In this document: positions 1 through 10,270 of the stretch, piece after piece
How positions within the stretch are numbered: the stretch's first letter is position 1
Layout of the letters: each line of letters starts with the position of its first letter
Assembly: GCA_963829705.1 (NCBI GenBank)
Contig: CAWHJN010000005.1
Coordinates: 1,178,001 to 1,242,000 of the forward strand
Direction of reading: 5' to 3'
Length of the DNA stretch: 64,000 nucleotides
DNA from: CAWHJN01 sp963829705
Lineage (GTDB): Bacteria; Bacteroidota; Rhodothermia; Rhodothermales; BA12
Position numbers and translations under genes: made by a program
Notes under the pieces: generated by a model
What the model saw: the letters and a program-made list of their open reading frames with translations, nothing else
Database searches by the model: none
Told to the model about the DNA's origin: nothing

Positions 1-1719
1 GGCGAGGTCATCGGGGGGCTGCTGTTCGGGCACGGCGACGCCGCGCACTTTACCGAGCGCGACGAGCAACTCATCGACGGCATCGCGCACCAGGCAGCCA
101 TCGCCATCGAGAACGCCCGGCTCTTCGAGGAAGCGCAGCACGAAATCGAGGAGCGCCGCCGCGCCGAAGCCGCGCTCGAAGAGGCCAAAGAGTCTGCCGA
201 ACTGGCCAGCCGCGCCAAGAGTGCCTTTCTCGCCTCGATGAGCCACGAACTCCGTACGCCGCTCAACGCCGTCATCGGCTACAGCGAGTTGCTACAGGAG
301 GAGGCCGAGGACGCGGGCATGAGCGACTTCCTGCCCGAACTCGAAAAAATCCGCGCCGCAGGCCGTCAACTCCTCGCCCTCGTCAACGACGTGCTCGACC
401 TGTCTAAGATCGAGGCCGGCAAGATGGAACTCCACCTGTCGTCGTTCGACCTGTGTATGCTCGCCGCCGAAGTCGCGGGCACCGTGCAGCCGCTCGTCGA
501 GAAAAACGGCAACGCACTTTCCGTCACCTGCGACGAGTCGATGGGCCTCGTCCACGCCGACGCCATCAAGGTGCGGCAGATTCTGTTCAACCTGCTCGGC
601 AACGCCTCCAAGTTTACCCACGACGGTGAGGTGTCGCTCGAGATCAGGCGGGACGCGGGCGCGGGCGAGATCATCTTCTACATTCGCGACAGCGGCATCG
701 GCATGACCGAGGAGCAGGTGGCGCACCTGTTCGAGGCCTTCTACCGCGGTGAGCGCACCGACGTGCAGTACGAGGGCACCGGCCTCGGCCTCGCCATCAC
801 CGCCCGCCTGATCCACATGATGGGCGGGCGCATCGACGTCAAGAGCGCGCCCGGCCAGGGCTCGACGTTTACCGTCTACCTCCCGGCTCGTGTGGATCAG
901 GCCACGCGTGCGGCGGACGCGGCGGAGGACGTGGCACCTCGCCCGGACGCCCACATCACCGTCACGCCCGGCGACCACACCGTCCTCGTCATCGACGACG
1001 ACGACGCGGCGCGCGACCTCGTGAGCCAGTACCTGCGGAAAGAAGGCTTTCAGGTCGTCGCCGCCGCGAGCGGGGAAGAAGGCCTCGAACTGGCGCGGCG
1101 CGTAAAGCCCGTCGCCATCACGACCGACGTGATGATGCCCGGCATGGACGGCTGGGACGTGCTCGCCGCCATCAAGGACGACCCCGACCTCGCCGACACG
1201 CCCGTGGTGGTGATGACCATCGGCAACGGCGCGCACCGTGCCTACGCCCTCGGCGCGGCGGAATTCATGACCAAGCCCATCGACCGGAAGCGGCTGGGCT
1301 CCATCGTGGCACGCTTCTGCGCCCAGCCCGGCGCCTGCTCGGTGATGATCGTCGAGGACGACGAGGCGATGCGCAACCTACTCGCCCGCGCCGTCGAGAG
1401 CTACGGCTACGCCGTCGTCGAGGCGCACACGGGCCGCCACGCCCTCCAGCACATGGTCACCGAGCGCCCCCGCGTGATCCTGACGGACCTGATGATGCCC
1501 GAGATGAACGGCTTCGAACTCATCGAAGAACTGGGCAAACATGACGAGTGGAAGCAGATTCCCATCGTCGTGATGACCTCTAAAGACCTCACCGCCGACG
1601 ACCGCTCGCGCCTGACGGGCTGCGTCGAGACGGTGCTCGAAAAAGGCCGCTACAGCCGCGACGAGCTCCTTCGCGAGATCAGCCGCATCGCCTATTCGCA
1701 CGCCTCGCGTACTTCCTGA
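1..1719 (+). CDS. Hybrid sensor histidine kinase with two receiver domains (5' partial)
   Basis: The reading frame is open from base 1, so the N-terminus lies outside the window. In order it holds the end of a GAF-type sensor domain (to about residue 42), a charged coiled-coil linker, a HisKA domain with the phospho-acceptor His82 in SHELRTPLNAV, a HATPase domain (GTGLGLAI box near residue 258) and two receiver domains. The receiver aspartates are D376 (TTDVMMPGMDG) and D496 (LTDLMMPEMNG). The enzyme should autophosphorylate and pass phosphate to its receivers and perhaps to the CheY-like protein 14 bases downstream. The second receiver ends in VLEKGRY rather than the usual KP motif. The input signal is unknown. 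Starting at base 238 would cut off the front of HisKA, so that start is not used. Confidence 0.93.
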   Translation, partial: GEVIGGLLFGHGDAAHFTERDEQLIDGIAHQAAIAIENARLFEEAQHEIEERRRAEAALEEAKESAELASRAKSAFLASMSHELRTPLNAVIGYSELLQEEAEDAGMSDFLPELEKIRAAGRQLLALVNDVLDLSKIEAGKMELHLSSFDLCMLAAEVAGTVQPLVEKNGNALSVTCDESMGLVHADAIKVRQILFNLLGNASKFTHDGEVSLEIRRDAGAGEIIFYIRDSGIGMTEEQVAHLFEAFYRGERTDVQYEGTGLGLAITARLIHMMGGRIDVKSAPGQGSTFTVYLPARVDQATRAADAAEDVAPRPDAHITVTPGDHTVLVIDDDDAARDLVSQYLRKEGFQVVAAASGEEGLELARRVKPVAITTDVMMPGMDGWDVLAAIKDDPDLADTPVVVMTIGNGAHRAYALGAAEFMTKPIDRKRLGSIVARFCAQPGACSVMIVEDDEAMRNLLARAVESYGYAVVEAHTGRHALQHMVTERPRVILTDLMMPEMNGFELIEELGKHDEWKQIPIVVMTSKDLTADDRSRLTGCVETVLEKGRYSRDELLREISRIAYSHASRTS

Positions 1720-1733
1720 CGCCCTCTTTCCCG

Positions 1734-2099
1734 ATGCCAAAGATTCTCCTCGTCGAAGACAACGAGCACAACTGGGACATGCTCTCGCGCCGCCTCAAAC
1801 GCCGCGGCTACGACGTCGTGCTGGCCTTCGACGGGCAGCAGGGCGTAGACAAGGCGCGCGAGGAGTCGCCCGACCTCATCCTGATGGACCTCAACCTGCC
1901 GGTTCTCGACGGGCGCGAGGCCACGCGGCAGATCCGGGCGAGTGAAACCGGCGAAACCGTCCCCATCATCGCCCTGACGGCGCACGCCCTCTCAGTAGAC
2001 CGCGACCAGGCCCTCGCGGCGGGCTGCAACGCCTACCACACCAAACCGGTGGATCTGCCGCAACTGCTCGCGCAGATGGAGACGCTGCTGGCGGGGTGA
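1734..2099 (+). CDS. Stand-alone response regulator (CheY/DivK-like)
   Basis: A 121-residue single receiver domain with no output domain. It carries the acidic pocket (VEDNEHN), the phospho-acceptor D52 in LILMDLNLPVLDG, the conserved Thr of IALTAHA and the lysine of HTKPVD. It starts 14 bases after the hybrid kinase and is surely in the same transcript. Proteins of this size with the NxxxN start are commonly DivK-like phosphorelay or diguanylate-cyclase/kinase modulators. The likely phosphate donor is the neighbouring hybrid kinase. Family assignment is solid; partner and output are inferred. Confidence 0.93.
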   Translation: MPKILLVEDNEHNWDMLSRRLKRRGYDVVLAFDGQQGVDKAREESPDLILMDLNLPVLDGREATRQIRASETGETVPIIALTAHALSVDRDQALAAGCNAYHTKPVDLPQLLAQMETLLAG

Positions 2100-2244
2100 C
2101 TGCCCACAACGAAAGCAGACATCGATTACAGTCTCAGACAGGGTGGTTCTCCTGCACAAGGGACCGCGCGCTGCCCGGACTACCAGCTTGCCTTCCCCGC
2201 TACTGGAACGGTTTTGCAAGCTGGAATCATAGCGGTGGAGTCCG

Positions 2245-3705
2245 TCACCTCCTGATCCGGTTGCCGATGACGAAGCCGAGCAGACCGGTGAGAGCGATGC
2301 TGAGGAGCGTCTGGATGCCGGTGAGCACGTGGACGGCCTGGTTGCGTGGTTCCAGCCCCACGGCGGGGCCTTCGGCGGAGGTCATCGAGATAAGGCTGAA
2401 GATGGCGGCGTCCTGCACGTCACTGAGGGTGGCGAGGTGGACGACGGAGCCGTCTTCGACGCGCACAATGGAGCCCGTCAGGCCGTAGATCACGGTGAAC
2501 GTGAGGTAGATCAGCAGGACGGAGCCAAGCGCACGCGGCACGCTCTCGCCGTAATCGCACAGCCACTCGACGAACTGGTCGCGGGCAAAGTCGAGGTAAT
2601 GGCGGGCAGCGCGTTTCCAGCGGTGTGCTTTTGCCGCCACCTCGGCGCGGAGGCGGGCGTGCTGCTTCTGCATCCGGCGGCGGCGGCGGTAGGCCCACGA
2701 CGCCGCCTCGGCATAGCCGAACTGCTCGAAGTTGCGCTCGAGCGTCAGGTACGCACCCGCCGCGCCTTCGTAATCGTCCGCCAACTCCTCGCCCACTTTC
2801 TCGCCCAGTTGGTGCCGGTCGAGGCGTGTGCGCTCCATCCAGGCCCCGTGCAAATGGATGTTCTGGAGCGTCGATGCGGTGAGGTCGAGATCCTGCAAGC
2901 GCGCGCCCTGCAGGTTGGCCCCGGCGAGGTTGGTGCCGCTGAGCTGCGTCTCGCGCAGGTTGGCCCCGGACAGGTTGGCTCCGGCGAGATCTGCGTCGCG
3001 CAGGTCGGCCCCGGCGAGGTTGGCGTTGCGGAGGTCGGCCCCGGCGAGCGATGCCTCGTGCAGCCGCGTGCCGACGAGCGACGCGCCCACGAGCGTGGCC
3101 CCGTCGAGATGTGCGCCCCACAGGTCGGCCCCGTCGAGCGTGGCGTCGTCGAGGGCGGCACCGTCGAGGCGGGAAAAGCGCATCGCGGCCCCCCGCGCGT
3201 CGATCTCTTCGAGGAGGGCGTTTTCGAGGTTCGCGCCGCTGAGAGCCGCTTTCCGCAGGTCGGCCCCGACGAGGTCGGCGTTTTCGAGCGTGCTCTGTTC
3301 GAGGTCGGCCTCGCCGAGGCGCGCGCCGCCGAGCCCGGCGTCTTTCAGCGTCGCCCCGCGCAGCCGCGCGCCGGTGAGGTCGGCCATGCGAAGGTTCGCG
3401 CCGGACAGGTCGGCTCCGCCGAGGTGCGCGCGCGCCAGCCGGGCCGTCTCGCGCTCGGCGTTCCACCACGACGGGTGCGGCGACCGCAGCGCGTTGCGCG
3501 CCCCCAGCGCCTGCGGGCTCAGGTCGAGGCCGCTGAGGTCGGCGTGCGCGCCGTTGCTGGCTTCCAGCCGAAGCTGCCCGTCGGGCGACGCCTCAACGAG
3601 TGCGAGCACCAGCCGACCGCGCTCGGCCGGGCTGGCGGCCGCCAACGACGTGAACACCGACGGGGCCACGGTGCGGAGTTCGGCATCGGAGAGCGGGCGC
3701 GGCAT
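2245..3705 (-). CDS. Pentapeptide-repeat protein with C-terminal two-helix channel-like domain
   Basis: 486 residues from the ATG at 3705 (MPRPLSDAEL). An upstream in-frame ATG at 3840 would add a low-complexity segment overlapping the divergent gene's leader and is less likely. Residues ~90-290 are tandem A(D/N)LxG pentapeptide repeats, which fold as a right-handed quadrilateral beta-helix. A basic helical region (WAYRRRRRMQKQHARLRAE) follows, then a hydrophobic segment (VLLIYLTFTVIYGLTG), a short re-entrant-like loop (FSLISMTSAEGPAVG) and a last hydrophobic helix (LLSIALTGLLGFVIGNRIRR). This tail resembles two-TM ion-channel pores joined to pentapeptide repeats in other bacteria, but no canonical TVGYG filter is present. 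It is probably an inner-membrane protein; function unknown. Confidence 0.8.
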   Translation of the reverse strand: MPRPLSDAELRTVAPSVFTSLAAASPAERGRLVLALVEASPDGQLRLEASNGAHADLSGLDLSPQALGARNALRSPHPSWWNAERETARLARAHLGGADLSGANLRMADLTGARLRGATLKDAGLGGARLGEADLEQSTLENADLVGADLRKAALSGANLENALLEEIDARGAAMRFSRLDGAALDDATLDGADLWGAHLDGATLVGASLVGTRLHEASLAGADLRNANLAGADLRDADLAGANLSGANLRETQLSGTNLAGANLQGARLQDLDLTASTLQNIHLHGAWMERTRLDRHQLGEKVGEELADDYEGAAGAYLTLERNFEQFGYAEAASWAYRRRRRMQKQHARLRAEVAAKAHRWKRAARHYLDFARDQFVEWLCDYGESVPRALGSVLLIYLTFTVIYGLTGSIVRVEDGSVVHLATLSDVQDAAIFSLISMTSAEGPAVGLEPRNQAVHVLTGIQTLLSIALTGLLGFVIGNRIRR

Positions 3706-3884
3706 GAACGGGAGGAGGGTGGATGGAAAAGGGAGGATAGACAATGGCGGGGACGGCGCCTGTAACGCTCCATCACCGATCTTTCCGTCCGCGATGCTCC
3801 GTCTTCCTTCTTCTTTCTCCGAGCCTCCAACCGCCTCCATCCGCTATCTTGCTTTCTCCACCCTCGCTCCACCAGCCCGTCGCC

Positions 3885-5094
3885 ATGCCCCGTCTGCTCT
3901 CGCTCCTCGCCGCCTGTCTGCTCGTCGCCGGTAGCGCGCACGCCCAGCTCGCCCTGCGCGCCGATACGGTCTACACGATGGCCGGTGCGCCCATCCCCGA
4001 CGGCGTCGTGCTGGTGAAAGACGGCAAGATCGAAGCTGTGGGCCCGGCCTCCAGCGTGCGCGTGCCCGACGGCTACCGGGTACTGCGGGGCCGCCTCGCC
4101 ACGCCCGGCCTCGTCGACGCCCGCTCGACGGTCGGGCTCTCGGGCATCCTCAACCAGACGCAGGATCAGGATTACCTCGAAACCTCCAGCGCCATCCAGC
4201 CTGAACTGCGCGCCGTGGACGCCTACAACGGGCGCGACACGCTCGTCGCGTTTCTGCGTGGCCTCGGCATCACGACGGTCAACACCGGCCACGGGCCGGG
4301 CGGGCTCGTGAGCGGACAAACGATGGTCGTCAAAACGTGGCCGCACGAAACCGAAGCCGCCCTCGTGACCCCGCTTTCGATGGTGGCCTTCACGGTGGGC
4401 GAGGGCGTCTCGTCGCGCTTCTCGACGCCCGGCACACGCGCCAAAGGCATGGCGATGCTGCGCGCCGAACTCCTCAAGGCGCAGGCGTACGCGCGCAAGA
4501 TGGACGATGCCGACGCCGACAACGACCCTGAGCGTGACCTCGAAATGGAGGTGCTGGCGCAGGTGCTGCGTGGCGACGTGCCCGCACTCGTCTCCGCGCA
4601 CCGCGCCAACGACATCCTGAGCGCGCTGCGCCTCCAGCGCGAGTTCGGCTTTAAGATGATCCTCGACGGCGGGGCCGAAGCCTACCTCGTCCTCGACGAT
4701 CTGAAAGCGGCCGAACATCCCCGTCATCGTCCACCCGACGATGATGCGGGCCGGCGGCGCGGGCGAGAATGCCTCGATGGAAACCGCCGCCGCGCTGCAC
4801 CGGGCAGGCATCCCGTTCGCGTTCCAGAGCGGCTACGAGGCGTACGTGCCCAAAACGCGCGTGGTGCTCTACGAGGCCGCGCTGGCCGCCGCCAACAAAC
4901 TCGGGCGCGGCCCGGCGATGGAAGCCCTCACGATGGGCGCGGCGCGCATTCTCGGGCTGGAAAACCGCGTGGGTTCGCTCGAAAAGGGCAAGGACGCCGA
5001 CGTGGTGCTGTGGGACGGCGACCCGCTCGAATACACCACCCACGCCTGCACCGTCGTGGTCGGCGGCGAGGTGGTGAGCGAGGTGTGCCAGTAG
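3885..5094 (+). CDS. Secreted amidohydrolase-family protein, frameshifted near 4713
   Basis: The start ATG at 3885 gives a clear signal peptide (MPRLLSLLAACLLVAGSAHAQ). The frame is amidohydrolase-like through DDLKAA. One extra base in gcggccGaacatc (about 4713) then moves the match to another frame, which continues IPVIVHPTMMRAGG and ends GGEVVSEVCQ at 5094. Rejoined, it is about 402 residues. The C-terminal composite sheet motif (LGLENRVGSLEKGKDADVVLWDGDPL) is typical of imidazolonepropionase-like amidohydrolases. The usual HxH metal motif after PGLVDA is replaced by RST, so metal binding may differ or be lost. Uncorrected, the first frame runs on into the next gene. Substrate unknown. Confidence 0.8.
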
Positions 5095-5207
5095 AATTTC
5101 ATGCGGTTTCGCCGTTGCGCTTCCCCCGCTGCGTGGTAGCTTCGTGCATCTTCAAACCTGACGGGTTTTCAAAACCAGGTTTTTATCAGCCGCTTTTTCA
5201 CCCCACC

Positions 5208-5816
5208 ATGCCACGCACGCTGCTCCTCTTCGCGCTCATCCTGGCGGCCCTGCCCGCCGCTGCCCAGCCGACGCTCCGCGTGCAGCCGTACGCCGACGGT
5301 CCGGCATCGGCGCTCAACATCGCGCGCGGGCCGATGCAATCGCTGCGGCTGACGCTGCCAGTCTACCGGAGCGTCCGCGTCTTCGCCGAAACCGGCTACG
5401 CCGACGCCACGAGCACGCTCTTCAGCAGGGGCGGCGTCGAGATTTATCAGCCCGTGTTTCCGCGCGTGTCGGCGCGCTTTCATGCGAGCCTCGCCAGCGG
5501 CAACCTGTCGCGCGACTTCAGTCGCCAGTACACGCTCGTGGAAGCAGGCGTCGGTGTGGGGTACGCGGTGGAGATGGGTCGTTTCGAGATCGAGCCGGGC
5601 GTCGTGGCGCGCTACGACGGCGTCCGCTTCGATGCCGCGCAGTACAGCTACCGCACCGGCCACCGGGATCGCGGTTGGATCGGGGCCGAGGTGCGCGTCG
5701 GGATGGCGCTCACGCGCTTCGCCCGGATCGAAGCCACGCCGGGCCTGCTCGTCGGCACGCACCACGCCGGAGCCTCGCGGCCATTCGGGTCGGTGGCATT
5801 CGTGGCAGGGTTCTGA
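5208..5816 (+). CDS. Small secreted or outer-membrane beta-barrel-like protein
   Basis: 202 residues from the ATG at 5208 with a strong signal peptide (MPRTLLLFALILAALPAAAQ). The mature part alternates hydrophobic and polar residues with many aromatic strands and ends in SFGSVAFVAGF-like sequence with a terminal phenylalanine, as outer-membrane beta-barrels do. No catalytic motif is recognised. It lies in the same frame as the broken amidohydrolase upstream, so automatic calling could fuse the two; its own signal peptide and the 113-base gap show it is separate. It converges on the ABC-transporter genes, with a perfect palindrome between. Confidence 0.7.
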   Translation: MPRTLLLFALILAALPAAAQPTLRVQPYADGPASALNIARGPMQSLRLTLPVYRSVRVFAETGYADATSTLFSRGGVEIYQPVFPRVSARFHASLASGNLSRDFSRQYTLVEAGVGVGYAVEMGRFEIEPGVVARYDGVRFDAAQYSYRTGHRDRGWIGAEVRVGMALTRFARIEATPGLLVGTHHAGASRPFGSVAFVAGF

Positions 5817-5838
5817 TCTGATTGTTCGTCTGGAATCG

Positions 5839-5866
5839 GTAGGGGCGTAGCGCGCTACGCCCCTAC
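5839..5866. repeat. 28-base perfect palindrome (REP-like) between convergent genes
   Basis: GTAGGGGCGTAGCG is followed directly by its exact reverse complement. It sits between two convergent genes and could act as a transcription barrier, but it lacks a T-run. Degenerate copies of the TAGGGGCG(C/T)AGCGCGCT core occur at 14426-14444 and 16649-16660, which suggests a dispersed REP-like family rather than a dedicated terminator. Confidence 0.7.
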
Positions 5867-5885
5867 CTGTTGAACCACCAGCGCA

Positions 5886-7363
5886 TCACCCCAACCGCAA
5901 CCCTTTCGGCACTACGACGCGCCCGACCAGACCAAAAAACCCCTGCGCGATGAGCGCCAGCAGCGCCGCCGGGATCGCGCCCTCTAAAATCAGCGCCGTG
6001 TCGTCGAGCCTGATGCCCGTCAGGATGGGCTGGCCGTAGCCGCCCGCGCCGATGAGCGCGCCCAGCGTGGCCGTGCCGATGTTGATGACCGCAGCGGTCT
6101 GGATGCCCGCCAGAATCGACGGCGACGCGAGCGGCAGTTCGACGCGCCACAGCCGAGTGCGGGCAGGCAGGCCGAGCGCCCTGCGCGCTTTCGACGAGTT
6201 CGGGCGCGATGCCCGTCAGCCCGGCGTGCGTGTTGCGGACGATGGGCAGGAGGCTGTAGAGAAACAGCGCCACCATCGCGGGCAGCGCGCCGATGCCGAG
6301 AAGGGGAATCATGAACACCAGCAGCGCCAGGCTCGGGAATCGTGTAGAGCACGCCCACCGCGCCCAGAATCGGCGCTTCGAGCCACGCGATTTTTGCTGC
6401 CGCCACGCCCAGCGGGATCGCCAGCGCCATCGCCGCCGCGAGCGACCACCCGACGAGCCACAGGTGTTCTTTCGTGCGCTGCCACACGCGCGCCGCCCGC
6501 GACGGCACGGCGACCTCGGCCCGGATGCCCAGCGCCTCGTCCACGAACGCCGCCGCCACGACGGCTTCGGGCGTCTTGTCGATCTTCGCCTGCCCGTTCA
6601 TCGCCCCCATCGCGCGCTGCGTCAACCGCACCTTCGAGCTTTTTCCACGCTTCCACGACCTGCGGGGCGCGGGATTCGAGATCCGCCCGGTAGAGGAGCA
6701 CGGCGTCGTAGCGCGGGAAAAAGTCCCGGTCGTCCACAGCGTACGAAGGCCGTAATACGCGATCTCGGCATCCGTCGAATACAGATCCACCACGTCGAGC
6801 GCGCCGGAATCCAACCCCTGGTAGGCGAGGTCGTGGTCGATGCCGCGCACGTCGCGGTGCGGCAACGCGTACGCCTGTTTCAGCCCGCGCCATCCGTCCG
6901 CGCGGTCGATAAACTCGTTCGAGAAGCCGAGTTTTAGATCGGGGTGATCGCGCAGGTCGGAGAGCGTTTCGATGCCCAGGCGTGCTGCCTCCCCCTCGCG
7001 CATCCCGAGGGCGTACGTGTTGTTGAACCCGAGCGACCTCGTCATCCGCACGCCGCGCTTTTCGAGCGCCGCCGCCAGCGCGCTGTCGCTGCCGACCGCT
7101 TCATCTGCCAGCACCTCCTGCACGAGCGTGCCGGTGTAGTCGGGATAGGCGTCAAGGTCGCCCCGCAGGAGGGCTTCCCACAGCACCCGCGTCCCGCCGA
7201 TCTCGCGCCGGTGGATCGCGTCGGCACCGGCACTGCGCGCCACCAGCGTGGCGATTTCGCCCAGGATCACGCCCTCGGTGAACTTTTTCGATCCTACCGT
7301 CACGTCCTGTGCGTGCGCCGCGAACGGCATCAGCAGCAAGAGAAAGGCGGCGACGATTCTCAT
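5886..7363 (-). pseudogene. Osmoprotectant ABC transporter, fused substrate-binding protein-permease, multiply frameshifted
   Basis: The ATG at 7363 opens a signal peptide (MRIVAAFLLLLMPFAAHAQ) and a glycine-betaine/choline-type binding domain (VGSKKFTEGVILGEI, GTRVLWEALLRGDLDAYPDY). A permease domain follows (HLWLVGWSLAAAMALAIPLG, LYTIP, MIPLLGIGALPAMVALFLY, LPIVRNTHAGL). The frame breaks at about 6744 (one base lost or two gained) and at about 6640, 6336 and 6185 (one G gained each). The true end reads GRVVVPKGLRLG then TGA at 5886-5888. Rejoined, it is about 490 residues. The binding domain precedes the permease, the reverse of the fused transporters I know of. It overlaps the ATPase gene by ATGA. 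Sequence error is likelier than decay, because the protein matches resume cleanly after each break. Confidence 0.8.
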
Positions 7364-8089
7364 AGCGCGTGGGCCTGCGCGGCCATGAACCGCGCCACGA
7401 ACGGCGTGGCGGGGGCGTCGAGAAACGCCCTCAGTGCGCCGCGCTGCACGATGCGCCCGGCCTCCATGATAGCGGCACGATCCGCGAGCGCGTTCGCCTC
7501 GTGGAGGTCGTGCGTGACGAACAGCGTGGTTTTGTGGAGGTCGCGGAGCAGCGCGCCGAGGTCGGTCTGTAAATCAGCGCGGGTGATGGGGTCGAGCGCG
7601 CCGAGCGGTTCGTCGAGGAGCAGCACGTCAGGGTCGAGAAAGAGCGCCCGCGCGAGCGCCACGCGCTGCCGCTGCCCGCCGGAAAGCTGCGCGGGGTAGC
7701 GCTCGAACAGCGCGACGGGCAGGCGCGTGAGATCGGCCATCTCGCCGATGCGCGCGTCGATGCGCGACGAATCCCAGCCGAGATGCCGCGCCAGCAGGGA
7801 GGCGTTGGCGCGGGCTGTGAGGTGCGGAAACAGCCCGCCTGACTGGATCACGTAGCCCACGCGCCGCCGCACGGCCTCGGCGGTTTTCTGGGATACCGGC
7901 GTTGCCGCCCACCTCGACCGTTCCGCCGTCGGGCTTTACCAGCCGCAGCACGCACCGGAGCAGGGTGGACTTGCCGCTGCCGCTCGTGCCCAGCAGCGCC
8001 ACCGTCTCGCCCCGCGCCACGTCAAGGTCGGTTGGGTAGAGAGCAACGGTCGAGCCGTAGGTTTTGCTGACGCCGCGGAGGGAGATCAT
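7360..8089 (-). CDS. Osmoprotectant (glycine betaine/choline-type) ABC transporter ATP-binding protein, frameshifted near 7902
   Basis: The ATG at 8089 (MISLRGVSKTYGS) is preferred over the TTG at 8098. Walker A is LLGTSGSGKSTLLR, the signature is LSGGQRQRVALARAL, Walker B is VLLLDEPLGALD and the switch is FVTHDLHEA. One extra G in aacgccGgtatcc (about 7902) splits the gene between VEVGGNA and VSQKTAEAVRRRVGYVIQ. Rejoined, it is about 242 residues, a normal size for a stand-alone ATPase without the CBS tail of ProV/OpuAA. It overlaps the fused binding-permease gene (ATGA), so the two form a complete importer probably used for salt stress. Confidence 0.87.
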
Positions 8090-8326
8090 GCTAGCCAAGA
8101 TAGCGGCCCCCGCGCCGACGCGGCGTGTCTGCTGCCGGGAGATTATGCGCCAAAGACGCGTCCGCCGTTAGCGATAGGAGCAGTAGTGTCCTCGTACCAT
8201 AACATACTCCTCGGGCGTGCAGGATGTGTTAGAGATCTGCGTCGCGCAAGCGTCTCGGGGAGTGACTCTGTTGAGGAGGTTTCGTGTTGGGGAACCTTGC
8301 CATGCTCATTCATCCCCCCAAGTTCG

Positions 8327-10241
8327 ATGAAACATCGTCTACCGAATCGCGGCGCGCTGCTGTTGCTCGCCTCCCTGTTCCTCCTCGTCCTGCCCGCCCG
8401 CGCTCAGCAGGTCTACTGGACCGAGTGGACGTCCAAAGTGGTCAGCCCGACGAACGGCTCCGTGACCGGAACCATCACACTGCCCGACGGCACTACCGTG
8501 GGCGTGACGTTTACGGGCGACGTGACCTTCGCCAACATCAACGGCGAAGGGCCGAACTACTGGATTCCAGAGGCTCCCTACACCAGCGCCGACGTGGCCA
8601 ACTCGCCCGCTGCCACTAAAGACATCATCGCGCAGTCGCAGGGCAGCAACGTCGTCAACACCGTCACGTTCGACAAGCCCGTGCGGGACGTGCTCTTCTC
8701 CGTCGTGAGCCTCAACGGGGCCAACCACCTCTTCAACCGGCCCATCGAGGTGTTGAGCTACGGAAACGGCTACTGGGGCAATGGCACCCTTTCCGTCAGC
8801 CAGGACACGGTGCTCGCTTCGACCGGCGAGGGCCACGGCACCATTCGGATTCCGGGCGACTTCACCTCGTTCACCTTCCAGCATAGCAACCCGGAATACT
8901 GGACGGGCTTTACCGTGGGCATCGTCGCGGCGTCCCCCGAAATCGGGGTCTTCGACGGCGCCGACACCTCGGCACCCGAGTTGACGGACGGGCAGGCCAC
9001 GGCTGTCGATTTCGGGACGAGCTTGGTGGGCGTGCCCGTCACGCGGCAGTTCACCATCGAGAACACCGGCAGCGGCGCGCTCGACCTCTCCGGGGTCACG
9101 TTCGTCGGGGCCGAAGCGGGTGACTTCTCGACCTCCTTGGTCACGGCCTCGGTGGGGCCTGGTAACTCGTTCACGTTCTCGGTGACGTTCACGCCCGGCG
9201 CGGCCGGAAACCGGATGGCGACGATGCGGATCGCCAACACGGATGTGGACGAGAATCCCTTCGACGTGCCGCTGACGGGCACCGGCGATGCCATCGTCAT
9301 CACGCCGACGGAGAAGATCAGCCCGGTGCTGGATTCGCTCGTCACGAACTGCGATGGCACCTACACGGCGTTCTTCGGCTACCTCAACCGCAACGCCTCG
9401 ACAGTCACCATCCCCACGGGCTCCGACAACCGCTTCTCGCCTGCCCCCGAGGATCGCGGGCAGACGACCGACTTTCTCGCCGGACGTCAGCGCAAGGTCT
9501 TCGCCGTCTCCTTCTCGGGTCCAAGCAACCTCGTCTGGACGCTGAGGAGCCCCAACGGGCAGCAATCGACGGCCACCGCCGGGCCGGGTGCGGCGCTGCC
9601 GCCGCAGGGCTGTGCGTGCCAGAACCCTGTGGCTCCGAGCTACGCGGGCGGCTACGTGCTCAACGCTGCTCAGACGCGCGCCTTCGTCGTCGTCCAAGCA
9701 CCCGAAGGCGCCACCGAAGCGCGCTTCTACAACACGACCAACCTCGTCGTGGGTGAGCCCGAGACGGGCCTCGAGTCGAACACGGCCATCGGCGGGGTGA
9801 CGCGTTCGGGCAACACGTTCTCGTTCACGAGCGATCCGACGGTGCTCTACTTCCCGATCACGACGGCGGGCGGTGGCACCCACGTTGCGTTCTTCCTCGC
9901 CGTCAGCGATGCGTGCGACCAGACGGTAGACGTCGATCCGAGCTTCACGGTGATGGGCGTGTGCAGAGCGAGCTTTCAGGCTTCGCGCTGGCCTCGGCGG
10001 CCCCTAGCCCGACCACGGGCGCGGCGACGATCCGCTTCTCGCTCGACGAAGCGAGGCGAGGTGACGCTGGCCGTCTACGACGTGCTGGGCCGTGAAGTCG
10101 CCCGCCTCGTCGATGGGTCGATGGCTGCAGGCACGCACGAGGCTGTCGTTCGAGGGCAGCGAGTTGCCGTCGGGTCTCTACCTCTACCGCCTGACAGCGG
10201 GCGGGCAGACGCTGCAGAAGACACTCACCATCGCGCGGTAA
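8327..10241 (+). CDS. T9SS-secreted protein with choice-of-anchor D-like domain (cassette 1), frameshifted near C-terminus
   Basis: The ATG at 8327 gives a signal peptide (MKHRLPNRGALLLLASLFLL...ARAQ). A choice-of-anchor D-type beta-sandwich runs over about residues 205-325 (VDFGTSLVGVPVTRQFTIEN, FTPGAAGNRMATMRIANTD). Bases 9607-9960 encode a domain (CQNPVAPSYAGGYVLNAAQ to VDVDPSF) shared with the gene at 43352. Three indels (about 9962, 10053, 10147) scramble the end. Corrected, it reads as a T9SS type A sorting domain (PSPTTGAATIRFSLDEAGEV, VYDVLGREVARL, LPSGLYLYRLTAGG, TLTIAR) ending at the TAA at 10239-10241. Uncorrected, the first frame runs into the small peptide gene downstream. Probably cell-surface or secreted; ligand unknown. 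Confidence 0.8.
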
Positions 10242-10270
10242 TCCTTTCTCACACCAGACACGTTGCTGAT

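Noticed and set aside
3744..5816. A single 690-codon protein joining amidohydrolase and the small secreted protein
   Set aside because: It is produced by one extra base near 4713; each part has its own signal peptide.
4700..10150. Programmed +1 frameshifting
   Set aside because: The breaks share no slippery motif or downstream structure and occur in unrelated genes, several times in one gene.
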